Source of the DNA: Synergistaceae bacterium | Lineage (GTDB): Bacteria; Synergistota; Synergistia; Synergistales; Aminobacteriaceae | Assembly: GCA_017405525.1 (NCBI GenBank) | Contig: JAFRAH010000038.1 | Span: 62,001-126,000, forward strand | Reading direction: 5' to 3' | DNA length: 64,000 nucleotides | Shown here: piece after piece, positions 51,552 through 60,499 of the stretch | Layout: each line of letters starts with the position of its first letter | Position numbering within the stretch: position 1 is the stretch's first letter | Notes under the pieces: generated by a model | Seen by the model: only the letters and a program-made list of their open reading frames with translations | What the model was told of the DNA's origin: nothing | Database searches by the model: none | Made by a program: the position numbers and the translations under genes

Positions 51552-53081
51552 ATGATAGCATCAGCACTAGCTAACGTGTTCAACCCCGTCTGCCTGTTCC
51601 TGATATGGGCAGGTACGGTAATCGGAATAATCTTCGGCTCAGTTCCCGGGCTCTCGGCGACAATGGCAGTAGTCCTCTTCCTCCCGATGACGTTCAGCCT
51701 TGAGGCAACAAGGGGTATTGCTCTTCTTGTCGGGCTGTACATGGGGGGAATTTCCGGCGGCCTGATCTCGGCAATACTCCTCAAGATTCCCGGCACTCCC
51801 TCGTCAATCTCAACGGTGTTTGACGGCGGCCCAATGGCGGAGAAAGGCGAGGCAGGCAGGGCTTTAGGCGTTGGCATTCTCTACTCGTTCATAGGCTCAA
51901 TACTGGGTATCCTAGCGTTAATGTTCATCAGCCCCCTTCTGGCGAAAGTATGCTTGCTTTTCGGGCCCGCTGAATACTTCTCGGTTGCTGTCTTCTCACT
52001 CACGATAATAGCGGCACTCTCAGGCAAGGACATGCTCAACGGACTTATAGCGGGGCTTACCGGGCTTGCTCTGTCGATGGTGGGAATGGCACCGATAGAC
52101 ACGAAAGTACGCTACACCTTCGGGAACTACCAGCTCCTTAACGGCTTTGACATTACGGTTCTACTTATCGGGGTATTCGCCGTAACTGACATAATACTTG
52201 CGGGCTTCGGACGGAGGACGCTGGCTCAGAGGCTCGAACAGAAGAAGTACCAGCTCAAGGGCTACGGAATCTCAATGGTTGAGTTCATACAGCAGATACC
52301 GAACGCGATAATCTCGTCCATAATCGGAATCATCATCGGGATATTGCCGGGGATTGGCGGCTCAACGGCAGGGCTTCTTGCGTACACAGCGGAGAAGTCG
52401 CGCTCAAAGTATCCTGAGAAGTTCGGGACAGGCATCATTGACGGCGTAATAGCATCCGAGACCTCGAACAACGCGGTAATAGGCGGCTCACTTGTTCCGT
52501 TGCTCTGCATGGGCATTCCGGGCAATACTGTTGCGGCAGTGTTCTTGGGCGGCCTTCTGGTTCACGGCATCAACCCCGGACCGTTGATTTTCGACAAGAG
52601 CGGGGTCTACGTCTACGGGATATACTTTGCGTTAATCGTTGCGAGCGTCTTCATGCTTATCTTCGAGCGTGCGGGACTTCGTATATTCGCCAAGCTCCTG
52701 GACATTCCCAAGCATATACTGCTGCCCATCATCATGATAATGTGCTGTGTCGGTGCGTATTCGAGCAACAGCAGGGTTTTTGACGTTCAGTGCGTGTTGT
52801 TCTTTGCATTGCTGGGGCTTATGTTCAAGTGCTTCAGGATACCATCAACGCCGCTGATAATCGGGTTCATACTGGGCTCAATGTTCGAGGAAAATCTGAG
52901 GATGGCACTTCAGGCATCACATGGGGACTGGATGATCTTCATCAACCGGCCAATTTCGTGCGGTTTCCTGATTGTTGCTGTGGTCTTCTGCACGTACACG
53001 GTAATAAGCAACCTTAAGGCCAAGAAGAAGGCTGAACTTGAGGGCAAGGAGTTCCACGAGCCTGAAGAGGGAGAGCTATAG
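51552..53081 (+). CDS. tctA: tripartite tricarboxylate transporter large membrane subunit (TctA-type)
   Basis: The 509-aa protein has about a dozen helices and the TctA signatures GTVIGIIFGSVPGLSATMAVVLFLPMTF, GGISGGLISAILLKIPGTPSSISTVFDGGPMA and GILPGIGGSTAGLLAY. GGAGG precedes the ATG. It is 15 bases after tctB. The stop is followed by a hairpin. Confidence 0.92.
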   Translation: MIASALANVFNPVCLFLIWAGTVIGIIFGSVPGLSATMAVVLFLPMTFSLEATRGIALLVGLYMGGISGGLISAILLKIPGTPSSISTVFDGGPMAEKGEAGRALGVGILYSFIGSILGILALMFISPLLAKVCLLFGPAEYFSVAVFSLTIIAALSGKDMLNGLIAGLTGLALSMVGMAPIDTKVRYTFGNYQLLNGFDITVLLIGVFAVTDIILAGFGRRTLAQRLEQKKYQLKGYGISMVEFIQQIPNAIISSIIGIIIGILPGIGGSTAGLLAYTAEKSRSKYPEKFGTGIIDGVIASETSNNAVIGGSLVPLLCMGIPGNTVAAVFLGGLLVHGINPGPLIFDKSGVYVYGIYFALIVASVFMLIFERAGLRIFAKLLDIPKHILLPIIMIMCCVGAYSSNSRVFDVQCVLFFALLGLMFKCFRIPSTPLIIGFILGSMFEENLRMALQASHGDWMIFINRPISCGFLIVAVVFCTYTVISNLKAKKKAELEGKEFHEPEEGEL

Positions 53082-53104
53082 AGTTTCAGGCAAGCCATGC
53101 ATGA

Positions 53105-53136
53105 CCCTGCGGAGAGATTCGCGGGGTTATGTTTTA
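53105..53136 (+). terminator. terminator after tctA
   Basis: CCCTGCG and CGCGGGG pair over 7 positions with one G-U pair, loop of 8, followed by TTATGTTTTATT. It separates tctA from the nuclease gene. Confidence 0.6.
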
Positions 53137-53155
53137 TTGGGAAGTGTGCGTAAAA

Positions 53156-53959
53156 ATGGCAACGTGGCTTTTGACGTGGAATCCCGAAAAATGGGATAAA
53201 TGGTTCACTTACGATGAAGATTGCGAGGAGGCATCAGAGACTCACCCGATTGCTTTCACATGGTCGTGTGCCAACAAAAATGCAAAGGCAGGCGATGAGT
53301 TTTACTTGATGAAGCAGGGCAAACTTCCCCGCGGGATTATCGCTCATGGAACTATAACTGCTGGAGGCCTGGACTATGAGCACTGGGACGAGGAAAAGGC
53401 AGGAAAGACTATCAACCACATAGATGGCAAATGTGATGCTCTGCTGAATTACAAGATACAGGCAATCCTTGATGTATCAGTTCTTGATGACAGGTGCAAG
53501 GGGCAATGCTGGCATCCTCAGTCTTCAGGAATACGGATAAAGGACGAGGTACTTTCCACACTTCGTGAGCTTTGGGCGGAAGTAACAATGAGTTACCCCA
53601 GCAATCCCGAAGAGAGCGTCTACCTTGAAGGTGAATCAGGAGGGGCAGTCGAGGGCACAAAGAAATCCGTTTACGCAACGACATATGAACGGGACTCAAA
53701 AGTCAGGCGCGCTTTCCTGAAAGATAAACATCTCAAGTGTGAAGTCTGCGGGTTTGATTTTGAGGAGGCTTACGGAAAATTAGGCGCGGGGTATATTGAA
53801 GTCCATCACAAAAAGCCAGTTTCAGAAGGTGTGCGGATGACCGACTTGAACAATGACCTTGCAATGCTCTGCTTCAATTGCCACAGGATGATTCATAGAG
53901 GGAAAGACCACATGATTACGGTTGAAGAGCTGAAAGGTATTCTAGACTCAAACCGATAA
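53156..53959 (+). CDS. EVE-like/HNH endonuclease fusion
   Basis: The 267-aa protein has an N-terminal EVE/PUA-like fold (MATWLLTWNPEKWDKWFTY, AGDEFYLMKQGKLPRGIIAHG) and a C-terminal HNH nuclease (CEVCGFDF..., EVHHKKPVSEG, LNNDLAMLCFNCHRMIHRG). Four Cys of the zinc ligands and the two catalytic His are in place. EVE/PUA domains read modified bases, so modification-dependent DNA cleavage is plausible but unproven. ATG at 53156 begins at the domain; ATG at 53129 is an alternative. It lies within a catabolic island, 13 bases before the amidohydrolase. Confidence 0.75.
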   Translation: MATWLLTWNPEKWDKWFTYDEDCEEASETHPIAFTWSCANKNAKAGDEFYLMKQGKLPRGIIAHGTITAGGLDYEHWDEEKAGKTINHIDGKCDALLNYKIQAILDVSVLDDRCKGQCWHPQSSGIRIKDEVLSTLRELWAEVTMSYPSNPEESVYLEGESGGAVEGTKKSVYATTYERDSKVRRAFLKDKHLKCEVCGFDFEEAYGKLGAGYIEVHHKKPVSEGVRMTDLNNDLAMLCFNCHRMIHRGKDHMITVEELKGILDSNR

Positions 53960-53972
53960 AGGAGGAATAACC

Positions 53973-55124
53973 ATGTATCAGATACTCATCAAGGGCGGAA
54001 CAGTCATTGACCCAGCAAACAGCATTCATGAAGTTCTTAACGTTGCAGTGAATGACGGGAAAATCTCTGCAGTCAGTGAGTGCATTGACTCTGACGCAGT
54101 GAATGAGGTTGACGCATCGGGCTGTCTCGTAGTCCCCGGGCTCATCGACCATCACGCCCACGTCTGGCCACTCGCGAAAGTCGGACTCCCTGCTGAGGCT
54201 GTATGCTTCAGTTCGGGTGTTACTACAGTGGTTGACGCAGGCAGCACCGGCGCAATGACCTTCAGGCAGCACAAGGACTTCATCCGCAAGAGCAAGCTCA
54301 CGGTGAAGGCATACATCAACGTGTGTTCAACCGGGCTCGACTCATTGCCGGCAAAAATGGAGGACGTTGACCCGGCTCACTATGACGAGGGCGCAATACG
54401 TGAGCTCTTCGAGGAGGAAGGGGCTGACCTCTTGGGCCTCAAGCTCAGGACGAGCAGGGAAGTAGTGAGGGAAATGGGCTACGAACCGTTGAGGCAGACA
54501 GTGAGGCTCGCGGACAAGCTGGGGCTGTCGGTTATGGTACACTGCACGAACCCTCCCGGCGAAATGTCGGAGCTCCTAGGCTGTCTCAGGCAGGGGGACG
54601 TGATCACCCACATGTACATGAACAAGGGCAGCACTATTCTCGACAAGTCCGGCCATGTGGGGCAGCCTGCACTTGAGGCACGAAAACGCGGCGTTGTGTT
54701 CGAGGCATCAGACGCACGGGCTCATTTCTCGTTTGAGGTCAGCGAACGGGCAATACGTGAGGGATTTTACCCCGACATCCTAGCTACTGACCTGACGAAA
54801 CTCAGCATGTACCTGAGACCTACAGCCTTCAGCATGGCCAACCAGCTCGCGAAATACTCAATGCTCGGAATCCCTGAAGATGAGCTGTTCACTCTCTGCA
54901 CAGTCAACCCCGCAAGACACATGAAGATTGATGACGTTGCAGGCAGCCTCACAGAAGGACACCCGGCAGACATTGCTGTGTTCAGGAGGGAGGAATTTAC
55001 GCCGCAGTTCGGGGACAGGCCATATTCCGACGAGACAGGAAGCCTCAGATACGGAAGGTACATTTACCGCCCGGTTATGACCGTCAAGAACGGGGAAGTA
55101 GTGTTCAGGGATATTATGTTCTAG
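53973..55124 (+). CDS. metal-dependent amidohydrolase/deacetylase
   Basis: The 383-aa protein belongs to the dihydroorotase/deacetylase-like amidohydrolases. It has HxH metal ligands H61-A-H63 in LIDHHAHVWP, Lys157 in LGLKLRTS (the carbamylated bridging residue), and VMVHCTNPP and THMYM histidines. C-terminal DVAGSLTEGHPADIAVF is usual for the family. Substrate unknown; context suggests a step in carboxylic-acid or amide breakdown. AAAGGAGGAA precedes the ATG. Confidence 0.87.
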   Translation: MYQILIKGGTVIDPANSIHEVLNVAVNDGKISAVSECIDSDAVNEVDASGCLVVPGLIDHHAHVWPLAKVGLPAEAVCFSSGVTTVVDAGSTGAMTFRQHKDFIRKSKLTVKAYINVCSTGLDSLPAKMEDVDPAHYDEGAIRELFEEEGADLLGLKLRTSREVVREMGYEPLRQTVRLADKLGLSVMVHCTNPPGEMSELLGCLRQGDVITHMYMNKGSTILDKSGHVGQPALEARKRGVVFEASDARAHFSFEVSERAIREGFYPDILATDLTKLSMYLRPTAFSMANQLAKYSMLGIPEDELFTLCTVNPARHMKIDDVAGSLTEGHPADIAVFRREEFTPQFGDRPYSDETGSLRYGRYIYRPVMTVKNGEVVFRDIMF

Positions 55125-55133
55125 TTTTTGCGT

Positions 55134-55168
55134 GGCAGGTCTTGGTGGTCATGGCCTGCCTCATTTTA
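55134..55168 (+). terminator. terminator after the amidohydrolase
   Basis: GGCAGG (55134-55139) and CCTGCC (55155-55160) arms are followed by TCATTTTA. It overlaps the stop of the convergent gene. Confidence 0.6.
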
Positions 55169-55589
55169 TGGTTATAGTTACACCGGATTTCCTGAGAAGT
55201 CCCGTGAGTTCCTCCTGTGATTTCACCTTGAGCCTTCCCAGCCTCGTATATTCCCACGTGTTGGACCCGTAGAATATCACTATCTGGTTTCCCGAATACA
55301 GAACAATATCACATGATGTTGTAGTGATCCTTTCGTCATTTCGCGGCAGTGTCATCCCAAGAGAGCCAACCTGTTCAAACCCTCCGTAGCTGTGGAGTTC
55401 CGCCATAACAGGCACGTAATCTTTGAGGGCTTTCACGCTCTCGTTGTCTTCCCATTCGACAGGGACATTAACGCCGTCAATAGTGATATTCATTCTCCCT
55501 CCCGAAATCTCAGAGCTCCCTGAAATTCCTGCAAGTGCAACCGTCATCATGGCCGCAGCAACAACCTTCATCATCTTCAAGTCCATCAC
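55161..55589 (-). CDS. secreted cyclophilin-like-fold protein
   Basis: The 142-aa protein has a signal peptide and MNITIDGVNVPVEWEDNESVKALKDYVPV, with EYTRLGRL at the end, matching a cyclophilin-like beta-barrel family found near metabolic genes. The start may be ATG 55589 or one of the next Met. The function is unknown, and prolyl isomerase activity should not be assumed. The RraA-like gene is 67 bases upstream. Confidence 0.65.
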   Translation of the reverse strand: MMDLKMMKVVAAAMMTVALAGISGSSEISGGRMNITIDGVNVPVEWEDNESVKALKDYVPVMAELHSYGGFEQVGSLGMTLPRNDERITTTSCDIVLYSGNQIVIFYGSNTWEYTRLGRLKVKSQEELTGLLRKSGVTITIK

Positions 55590-55656
55590 CTCAAGGCAAT
55601 AATAAAGCCCCCTGCCGCAATCAGCAAGAGGCTCAAAGTTTCAGGCGTTGTTCTGG

Positions 55657-56358
55657 TTAAGCGTCGTATACCTCGTCGAAAACCTCAAAGCCCTTCTCGT
55701 CAAGCGTCTTCTGAACCCACTCACGGTTGATTACACCTTTGCGTGTCTTCTCCAGCTTGATGATGTCAGCGGCCTGGAAGTTCTTTGCGTCTTCGAGAAT
55801 TTTCGGGGCATCCTTTCGCGGGATAACGATAATTCCATCCGGGTCAGCAAGGATAATGTCGCCGGGGTTTACGCTGATACCACCGCATGAGATGGGCACG
55901 TTCACTTCGCCAGGGCCTTCCTTGTAGGGGCCGCCTGGTGTTGTGCCGGTGCAGTATACGGGGAAATCCCACTTGCCGATCTCGTCAATGTCGCGTATCG
56001 GGCCGTCAATCACTATTCCGGCAACCTTCTTCTGCAGGTAGAGGTAGGCCATCATGATTTCGCCCATGAGTGCACGGGTTGAGTCCTCCTCATTCGACAC
56101 GACAAGCACATCGCCTTCGGTGCAGTAGTTCAGCGCGGCATGAAGTGCGAGGTTGTCGCCAGCCCTGCACTTTACGGTGAACGCCGGGCCTGCCATCATC
56201 TGGGCTTTGGGGCTGCTCACGAGGTGAATGCGGGGGTTCATGGCCGAACTCCTGCCCATGACGTCGGCGGTGTTGGAGGCTGGAATGTTCTTGAACTCCT
56301 CGATTAACGCGGGATCAGGTAGGTTGCGCTTAAGGTATATCCTTTTTCCGACTGACAT
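55657..56358 (-). CDS. RraA-like / 4-hydroxy-4-methyl-2-oxoglutarate aldolase-like protein
   Basis: The 233-aa protein matches the RraA/HMG-aldolase family: SNTADVMGRSSAMNPRIHLVSS, LALHAALNYCTEGDVLVVS, DGPIRDIDEIGKWDFPVYCTG, and GDIILADPDGIIVIPR, which include the substrate Arg and metal Asp. ATG at 56358 is chosen, with AGGAG upstream; longer readings begin within mraY. With the DUF1932 gene and Tct genes it suggests hydroxy- or oxo-acid cleavage. Confidence 0.82.
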   Translation of the reverse strand: MSVGKRIYLKRNLPDPALIEEFKNIPASNTADVMGRSSAMNPRIHLVSSPKAQMMAGPAFTVKCRAGDNLALHAALNYCTEGDVLVVSNEEDSTRALMGEIMMAYLYLQKKVAGIVIDGPIRDIDEIGKWDFPVYCTGTTPGGPYKEGPGEVNVPISCGGISVNPGDIILADPDGIIVIPRKDAPKILEDAKNFQAADIIKLEKTRKGVINREWVQKTLDEKGFEVFDEVYDA

Positions 56359-56467
56359 AATATATTCAGCTCCTGTTTGTGATTTATTTTGTGGATGAGC
56401 GTATATTACACTAGGGGTTTCACTAACACAAACAGCTATAATTTTACTTTCGGACAAAAAAATATTG

Positions 56468-57391
56468 TTACTGCATGGCCAGCGCAATAATCACAGCACC
56501 TACAGCATGGACTAGCCAGAACCTCAAGGTTACAGCCGTCTCATCGAGTCCCAATTTCTGGAAGTGATGATGAAGTGGAGCCATGAGAAATATTTTCCTG
56601 TTGAGTTTCCTTATCGTGAAGATCTGTATTGCCGAACTCAGCATCTCTATGATGAAGATGAACCCCGCCGGAATTATCGCCAGCGTCCTGCCGTTCATGA
56701 CGCACAACGCCGCAAGTGCCCCGCCCAGGAAGTGGGAGCCAGTATCACCCATGAAGGTCTTAGCCGGTCTGAGGTTGAAGAACATGAACCCCCCGGCCAT
56801 GAAGAAGAGCTCCGTGATGATTTTTGCGTTCAGCCCCTCAATGGGTATCAGTATGAGCATCACTCCCAGAGAGATGAGGAAGCTCCCTCCCGCCAAGCCG
56901 TCGAGTCCGTCAGTAATGTTCACGGCGTTGATTGTCCCGGCAGTCATGAGGAACGCCAGAGGCACAGCAAGCCACCCTCCGGCATCCCAGATCCCAGGCC
57001 AGAGTCCCAGTTTCCCCCGGAAGAGTACGGCCATCACCCACAACCCACAGAGCAACAACTGCACCTTCAGCTTGGCCATGCTCCTGAAGCCCTCGCTTGT
57101 GTGAGTCCTGAACTTCAGCCAGTCATCAATGAAGCCTATTAGTCCGCTCAAAACCGGGAGAGACCAGAAGATTACCGCGTCAAGTGAGAAGTCCCAGGCA
57201 AGCCCAAGAACTCCCAAGCACAAAAAAACTACTCCCCCCATTGAAGGAGTAGCTGCCTTTATCTCGTTGTCTATGTTCACGCCGTACCATTTCTGTATTT
57301 GCGTAAGGTGTATATGTCGCTGGTACTTTATCCAGAAATATTGCAGCGTTATGCTCAGGGTGAAGAATGTTATTGCCGTGATGAGAATCAT
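56468..57391 (-). CDS. mraY: phospho-N-acetylmuramoyl-pentapeptide transferase
   Basis: MraY makes lipid I from UDP-MurNAc-pentapeptide and undecaprenyl phosphate. The 307-aa protein has about nine helices and the signatures FIDDWLKFRTHTSEG, INAVNITDGLDGLAGG, TFMGDTGSHFLGG and LMAPLHHHFQKLG. It is shorter than the usual 360 aa, mainly at the N-terminus. It starts 4 bases inside the murF end. It is the last mur gene visible in this direction; murD, ftsW and murG do not follow. Confidence 0.92.
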   Translation of the reverse strand: MILITAITFFTLSITLQYFWIKYQRHIHLTQIQKWYGVNIDNEIKAATPSMGGVVFLCLGVLGLAWDFSLDAVIFWSLPVLSGLIGFIDDWLKFRTHTSEGFRSMAKLKVQLLLCGLWVMAVLFRGKLGLWPGIWDAGGWLAVPLAFLMTAGTINAVNITDGLDGLAGGSFLISLGVMLILIPIEGLNAKIITELFFMAGGFMFFNLRPAKTFMGDTGSHFLGGALAALCVMNGRTLAIIPAGFIFIIEMLSSAIQIFTIRKLNRKIFLMAPLHHHFQKLGLDETAVTLRFWLVHAVGAVIIALAMQ

Positions 57392-58740
57392 TCCGCAAAT
57401 TCCTTCACTATGTTGCTGAGGCCAATACTGTTAGAGCCTTTTACGAGCATTCCCTGCCAGCTCTCAGCCTGCGTTATCCTGCGGAGGTCATCGAGAGCCT
57501 CCCGCCAGTCCTGCGTGAAGACATAGCCCTTCCCCTCACCGAGTGCCTCAAGCCACATACTGCCCACAAGAATAACGTGGTCAATGTCCTCAAGCAATGG
57601 CTCAAGTTCAGCGTGATACATGGCCGAGTTTTCGCCGAGCTCCCTCATTTCGCCGAGGACTGCGATTTTCCCGGAGCACTTAACCCGTGTGAACGTCTCA
57701 AGTGATGCCGTCATTGATGCAGGGTTTGCGTTGTATGCATCGTCAACGAGGAACTTATGCCCGCCGTCAAGGATGATCACCCTTCCGCGTCCGGGCAATG
57801 CCTGAAAGTCCCTGAGAGAGTCTGAGCATTCCTGAAGGCTGATGTTGAGTTCATGTCCGACAGCAGACGCAATAGCAAGGGGAAGTGCGTTGTGTTTTCC
57901 CCAGATGTTTGCGGTGAAGCGTGCGATTTCTTGTGTTGGCCTGTGTGCAAGGACGAATGACAATGCAGGTAGTGTGTACTCTGAAGTGTCATGACTAATC
58001 ACAAAATCAGCGTCCTTATTCTCGCCGACTCCCATTGACCTGACGTAGTACCTGAACGCCTCGGATAAATATTCGTTGTCGTTGTTGAATATGATTTTAC
58101 GGAGCAATTCAGAGTGAGTGATTTCCAGTTTCTCCTGAAGGACTCCCTCAACACTCCCGAAACCCTCAAGGTGAACAGGAGCTACAGCCGTAAGTATTGC
58201 GATTGACGGGGGGAAATATTCAGTGAGCTCCTTGATTTCGCCGGGCTTGTTCGCGCCAAACTCAAGAATGAGTATCTCCGTCTCCTTCGGCATGGCCATA
58301 ATCGTTGACGTACAGCCTATGAGTGTGTTGAAGCTGCGTTCGGGTGCGTGAATCCTGAAGTGCGGGGCTAATACTTTCTGGAGTGCCGCGCGTGTCGTTG
58401 TCTTGCCAACGCTGCCGGTTATGGCGATTATGTCAGTGAGGTTGTGAGCCTTCAGTTTTCGTGATGCTGTTGCGGCTAAATCACGTTCGGGGTCGTCAAG
58501 CTCAATCACCGGGACATTGAGGCCTCCGGGGTTTTTGCCCTTCCTGACGATGATTAGGGATGCTCCGTTCTGTATTGCCTGGGGGATGTAGTTATGCCCG
58601 TCAGTCTTCTCGCCCTCAAGAGCGACGAATGCCCCGCCCGGTACAACGTCCCTGCTGTCAGTCGCAAGGTGTGAAGGGAACTCAACCCCTGCCAGCTCAT
58701 CAGGTACAGCGTCAAATAACTCTTTCAGTGTCATGTTCAT
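57388..58740 (-). CDS. murF: UDP-N-acetylmuramoyl-tripeptide--D-alanyl-D-alanine ligase
   Basis: MurF adds D-Ala-D-Ala to the tripeptide precursor. The 450-aa protein has ATP loop ITGSVGKTTTRAAL, FEFGANKPGEIKEL-type segment (LILEFGANKPGEI) and DAYNANPASMTAS. ATG at 58740 overlaps the murE stop as TAATG and has GGAGGG upstream; ATG at 58758 would lie before that site and inside murE. Confidence 0.93.
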   Translation of the reverse strand: MNMTLKELFDAVPDELAGVEFPSHLATDSRDVVPGGAFVALEGEKTDGHNYIPQAIQNGASLIIVRKGKNPGGLNVPVIELDDPERDLAATASRKLKAHNLTDIIAITGSVGKTTTRAALQKVLAPHFRIHAPERSFNTLIGCTSTIMAMPKETEILILEFGANKPGEIKELTEYFPPSIAILTAVAPVHLEGFGSVEGVLQEKLEITHSELLRKIIFNNDNEYLSEAFRYYVRSMGVGENKDADFVISHDTSEYTLPALSFVLAHRPTQEIARFTANIWGKHNALPLAIASAVGHELNISLQECSDSLRDFQALPGRGRVIILDGGHKFLVDDAYNANPASMTASLETFTRVKCSGKIAVLGEMRELGENSAMYHAELEPLLEDIDHVILVGSMWLEALGEGKGYVFTQDWREALDDLRRITQAESWQGMLVKGSNSIGLSNIVKEFAE

Positions 58741-60218
58741 TAGTGGGAGTCCCTCCATGACTTCACGGCCTCTGCATCGTTGAAGGGTATCTTCTGCCCC
58801 TTTATGGTGATGAACTTTTCGGGCCCTTTACCCGTAATCACGAGAATATCCCCTGACTTGAGGCCGTCCAGCCCGGTCTTCACTGCTTCAGGTCTGTCAG
58901 TGATTATCCTGTAGGGTATCGTTGCACCTCCTGCGATTGCTTCAGCGATTGCCTGGGGCTCTTCATCGCGGGCATTGTCAGACGTAATGATGATCTCGTC
59001 GGCGAACTCTGAGGCTGCTTTTCCGAGTTCCGGCCTGTTCTGCTGATACCTTCCTCCACCATGACCGAACATTGAGATTATTCTGCGTTCACTCCCTGAG
59101 AGCCTGCGTATCACACTGAGCACGCTCCTCAACGCTGAAGGGGTATGAGCGAAGTCCACGAAGACACACGCACCGTTAGGCAGGTCGATACGTTCGAGAC
59201 GGCCGGGAACCTGCGGGACATTGGCGATCCCCCTCACGATAGCATCATCATCAACGCGTCCCCTCATGGCCGTAACTGCACATAACGTGTTCATGATGTT
59301 GAAGTCCCCTACGAGCGGGCTGTGGAGTGTGAGAGTGCTGAAGCCTTCAGTGGAGATTTCGAGGTCTGTACCGTTCAGGCTGGTATGTGAGGAGGTTACG
59401 CGGGAGGCCGCCCCGTCATTGAGTCCGAAGCCCCGGAGGTTGCCGGGAAATTCAGCGAGCAGTCTTCTGCCGTAAGGATCATCATGATTTGCCGCCCCCA
59501 TGAAGCCGGGCTTGGTGTAGTTCGTGAAGAGCAGCTTTTTGGCCGCAAAGTAGTTCTCCATGTCCTTGTGGAAGTCGAGATGCTCAGGGTACAAGTTCGT
59601 GAAGACCGGGACATCATAGAGTGCGCCCTTGAGCCTGCCCAAGAACAAGCCGTGTGATGAGGTCTCCATTACGCACGCACCGCAACCGTTCCTGACCATT
59701 GAGTGAAGCTGCCTCTGTATCTCTGAACTTTCGGGGGTCGTCCTGTCAGCATCCTTCTCGTTCACGCCGTCGCTCTCGATGATTGTTCCGAGTAGCCCTA
59801 CACGCATTCCGGCGGCCTGAAGTATCGAGCGGGTAATGTAGGTTGTGGTGGTCTTGCCGTTCGTGCCAGTTACCCCTACCATGAGGAGCCTGCTTGATGG
59901 GTTGCCGTAGACCAGTGAGGCGACTTCACCGAGATAATCACGGACACGTTCAACGATAATTTGCGGGAGGTCTGAGCTCACTTCATGCTCACAGAGAAGA
60001 GCACAAGCCCCTTTGGTTTCGGCCATGCTCACGAAATTGTGGCCGTCTGAGTTCTCGCCGGTGATGCAGGCAAAGAGAGTGCCGGGTGTAACTTCTCTGC
60101 TGTCTGAGATGACTTCGGAGATCTGCACAAAAAAATCATCCTGAGACTTCACACGGACATTGACATTTTTGCCTTTTGCCCGTACAAAGCTCAGGACATC
60201 ACTAAAACTGACGCTCAA
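58740..60218 (-). CDS. murE: UDP-N-acetylmuramyl-tripeptide synthetase
   Basis: MurE adds the third amino acid (meso-DAP or Lys) to UDP-MurNAc-Ala-Glu. The 492-aa protein has GVTGTNGKTTTTYITRSIL, ETSSHGLFLGRL and HxxLD-type motif. The amino-acid-specificity motif reads D414-N-A-R417, close to the DNPR that marks meso-DAP enzymes but with Ala for Pro. DAP is thus likely but not certain. A GNAT remnant separates it from ftsI. Confidence 0.93.
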   Translation of the reverse strand: MSVSFSDVLSFVRAKGKNVNVRVKSQDDFFVQISEVISDSREVTPGTLFACITGENSDGHNFVSMAETKGACALLCEHEVSSDLPQIIVERVRDYLGEVASLVYGNPSSRLLMVGVTGTNGKTTTTYITRSILQAAGMRVGLLGTIIESDGVNEKDADRTTPESSEIQRQLHSMVRNGCGACVMETSSHGLFLGRLKGALYDVPVFTNLYPEHLDFHKDMENYFAAKKLLFTNYTKPGFMGAANHDDPYGRRLLAEFPGNLRGFGLNDGAASRVTSSHTSLNGTDLEISTEGFSTLTLHSPLVGDFNIMNTLCAVTAMRGRVDDDAIVRGIANVPQVPGRLERIDLPNGACVFVDFAHTPSALRSVLSVIRRLSGSERRIISMFGHGGGRYQQNRPELGKAASEFADEIIITSDNARDEEPQAIAEAIAGGATIPYRIITDRPEAVKTGLDGLKSGDILVITGKGPEKFITIKGQKIPFNDAEAVKSWRDSH

Positions 60219-60239
60219 GATTACTAGCCTTCTTTCAGG

Positions 60240-60499
60240 TTAAATTTTCACCAGCATTATATATTCATCGTCATTTTCGGAAAACACTTCAAATCCCAGC
60301 TTAGTATACATTTTCACTGCAGGGTTCTTTTTCTGGACTGACAAGGAAGCCCGTTTGTAGCTCGAACGTCTGAGGCAGTTAATTCTGGTTTGTTGATTAT
60401 GGATTTGTCGGGCGGAATTTCTCCCTCTGGTATGAATATGGCATCGTAAAGAAAATCACTCAGCAGGCATAACTCTTCAGGTCTTATTCTCCGTATCAT
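60240..60499 (-). pseudogene. remnant of a GNAT acetyltransferase gene
   Basis: The 5' part (ATG 60499) reads MIRRIRPEELCLLSDFLYDA and IPPDKSIINKPEL, typical of GNAT N-termini. The 3' part, in another frame, reads SYKRASLSVQKKNPAVKMYTK and continues to a TAA at 60240. It matches the GNAT C-terminal acetyl-CoA region. The middle (about 70 residues) is missing, so the two halves are out of frame. The start overlaps the ftsI stop as ATGA, showing that the intact gene was once translated with the operon. Confidence 0.8.

Noticed and set aside
58740-58758. ATG at 58758 as the murF start
   Set aside because: It has no ribosome site of its own and overlaps murE, while ATG at 58740 has GGAGGG at a proper distance.
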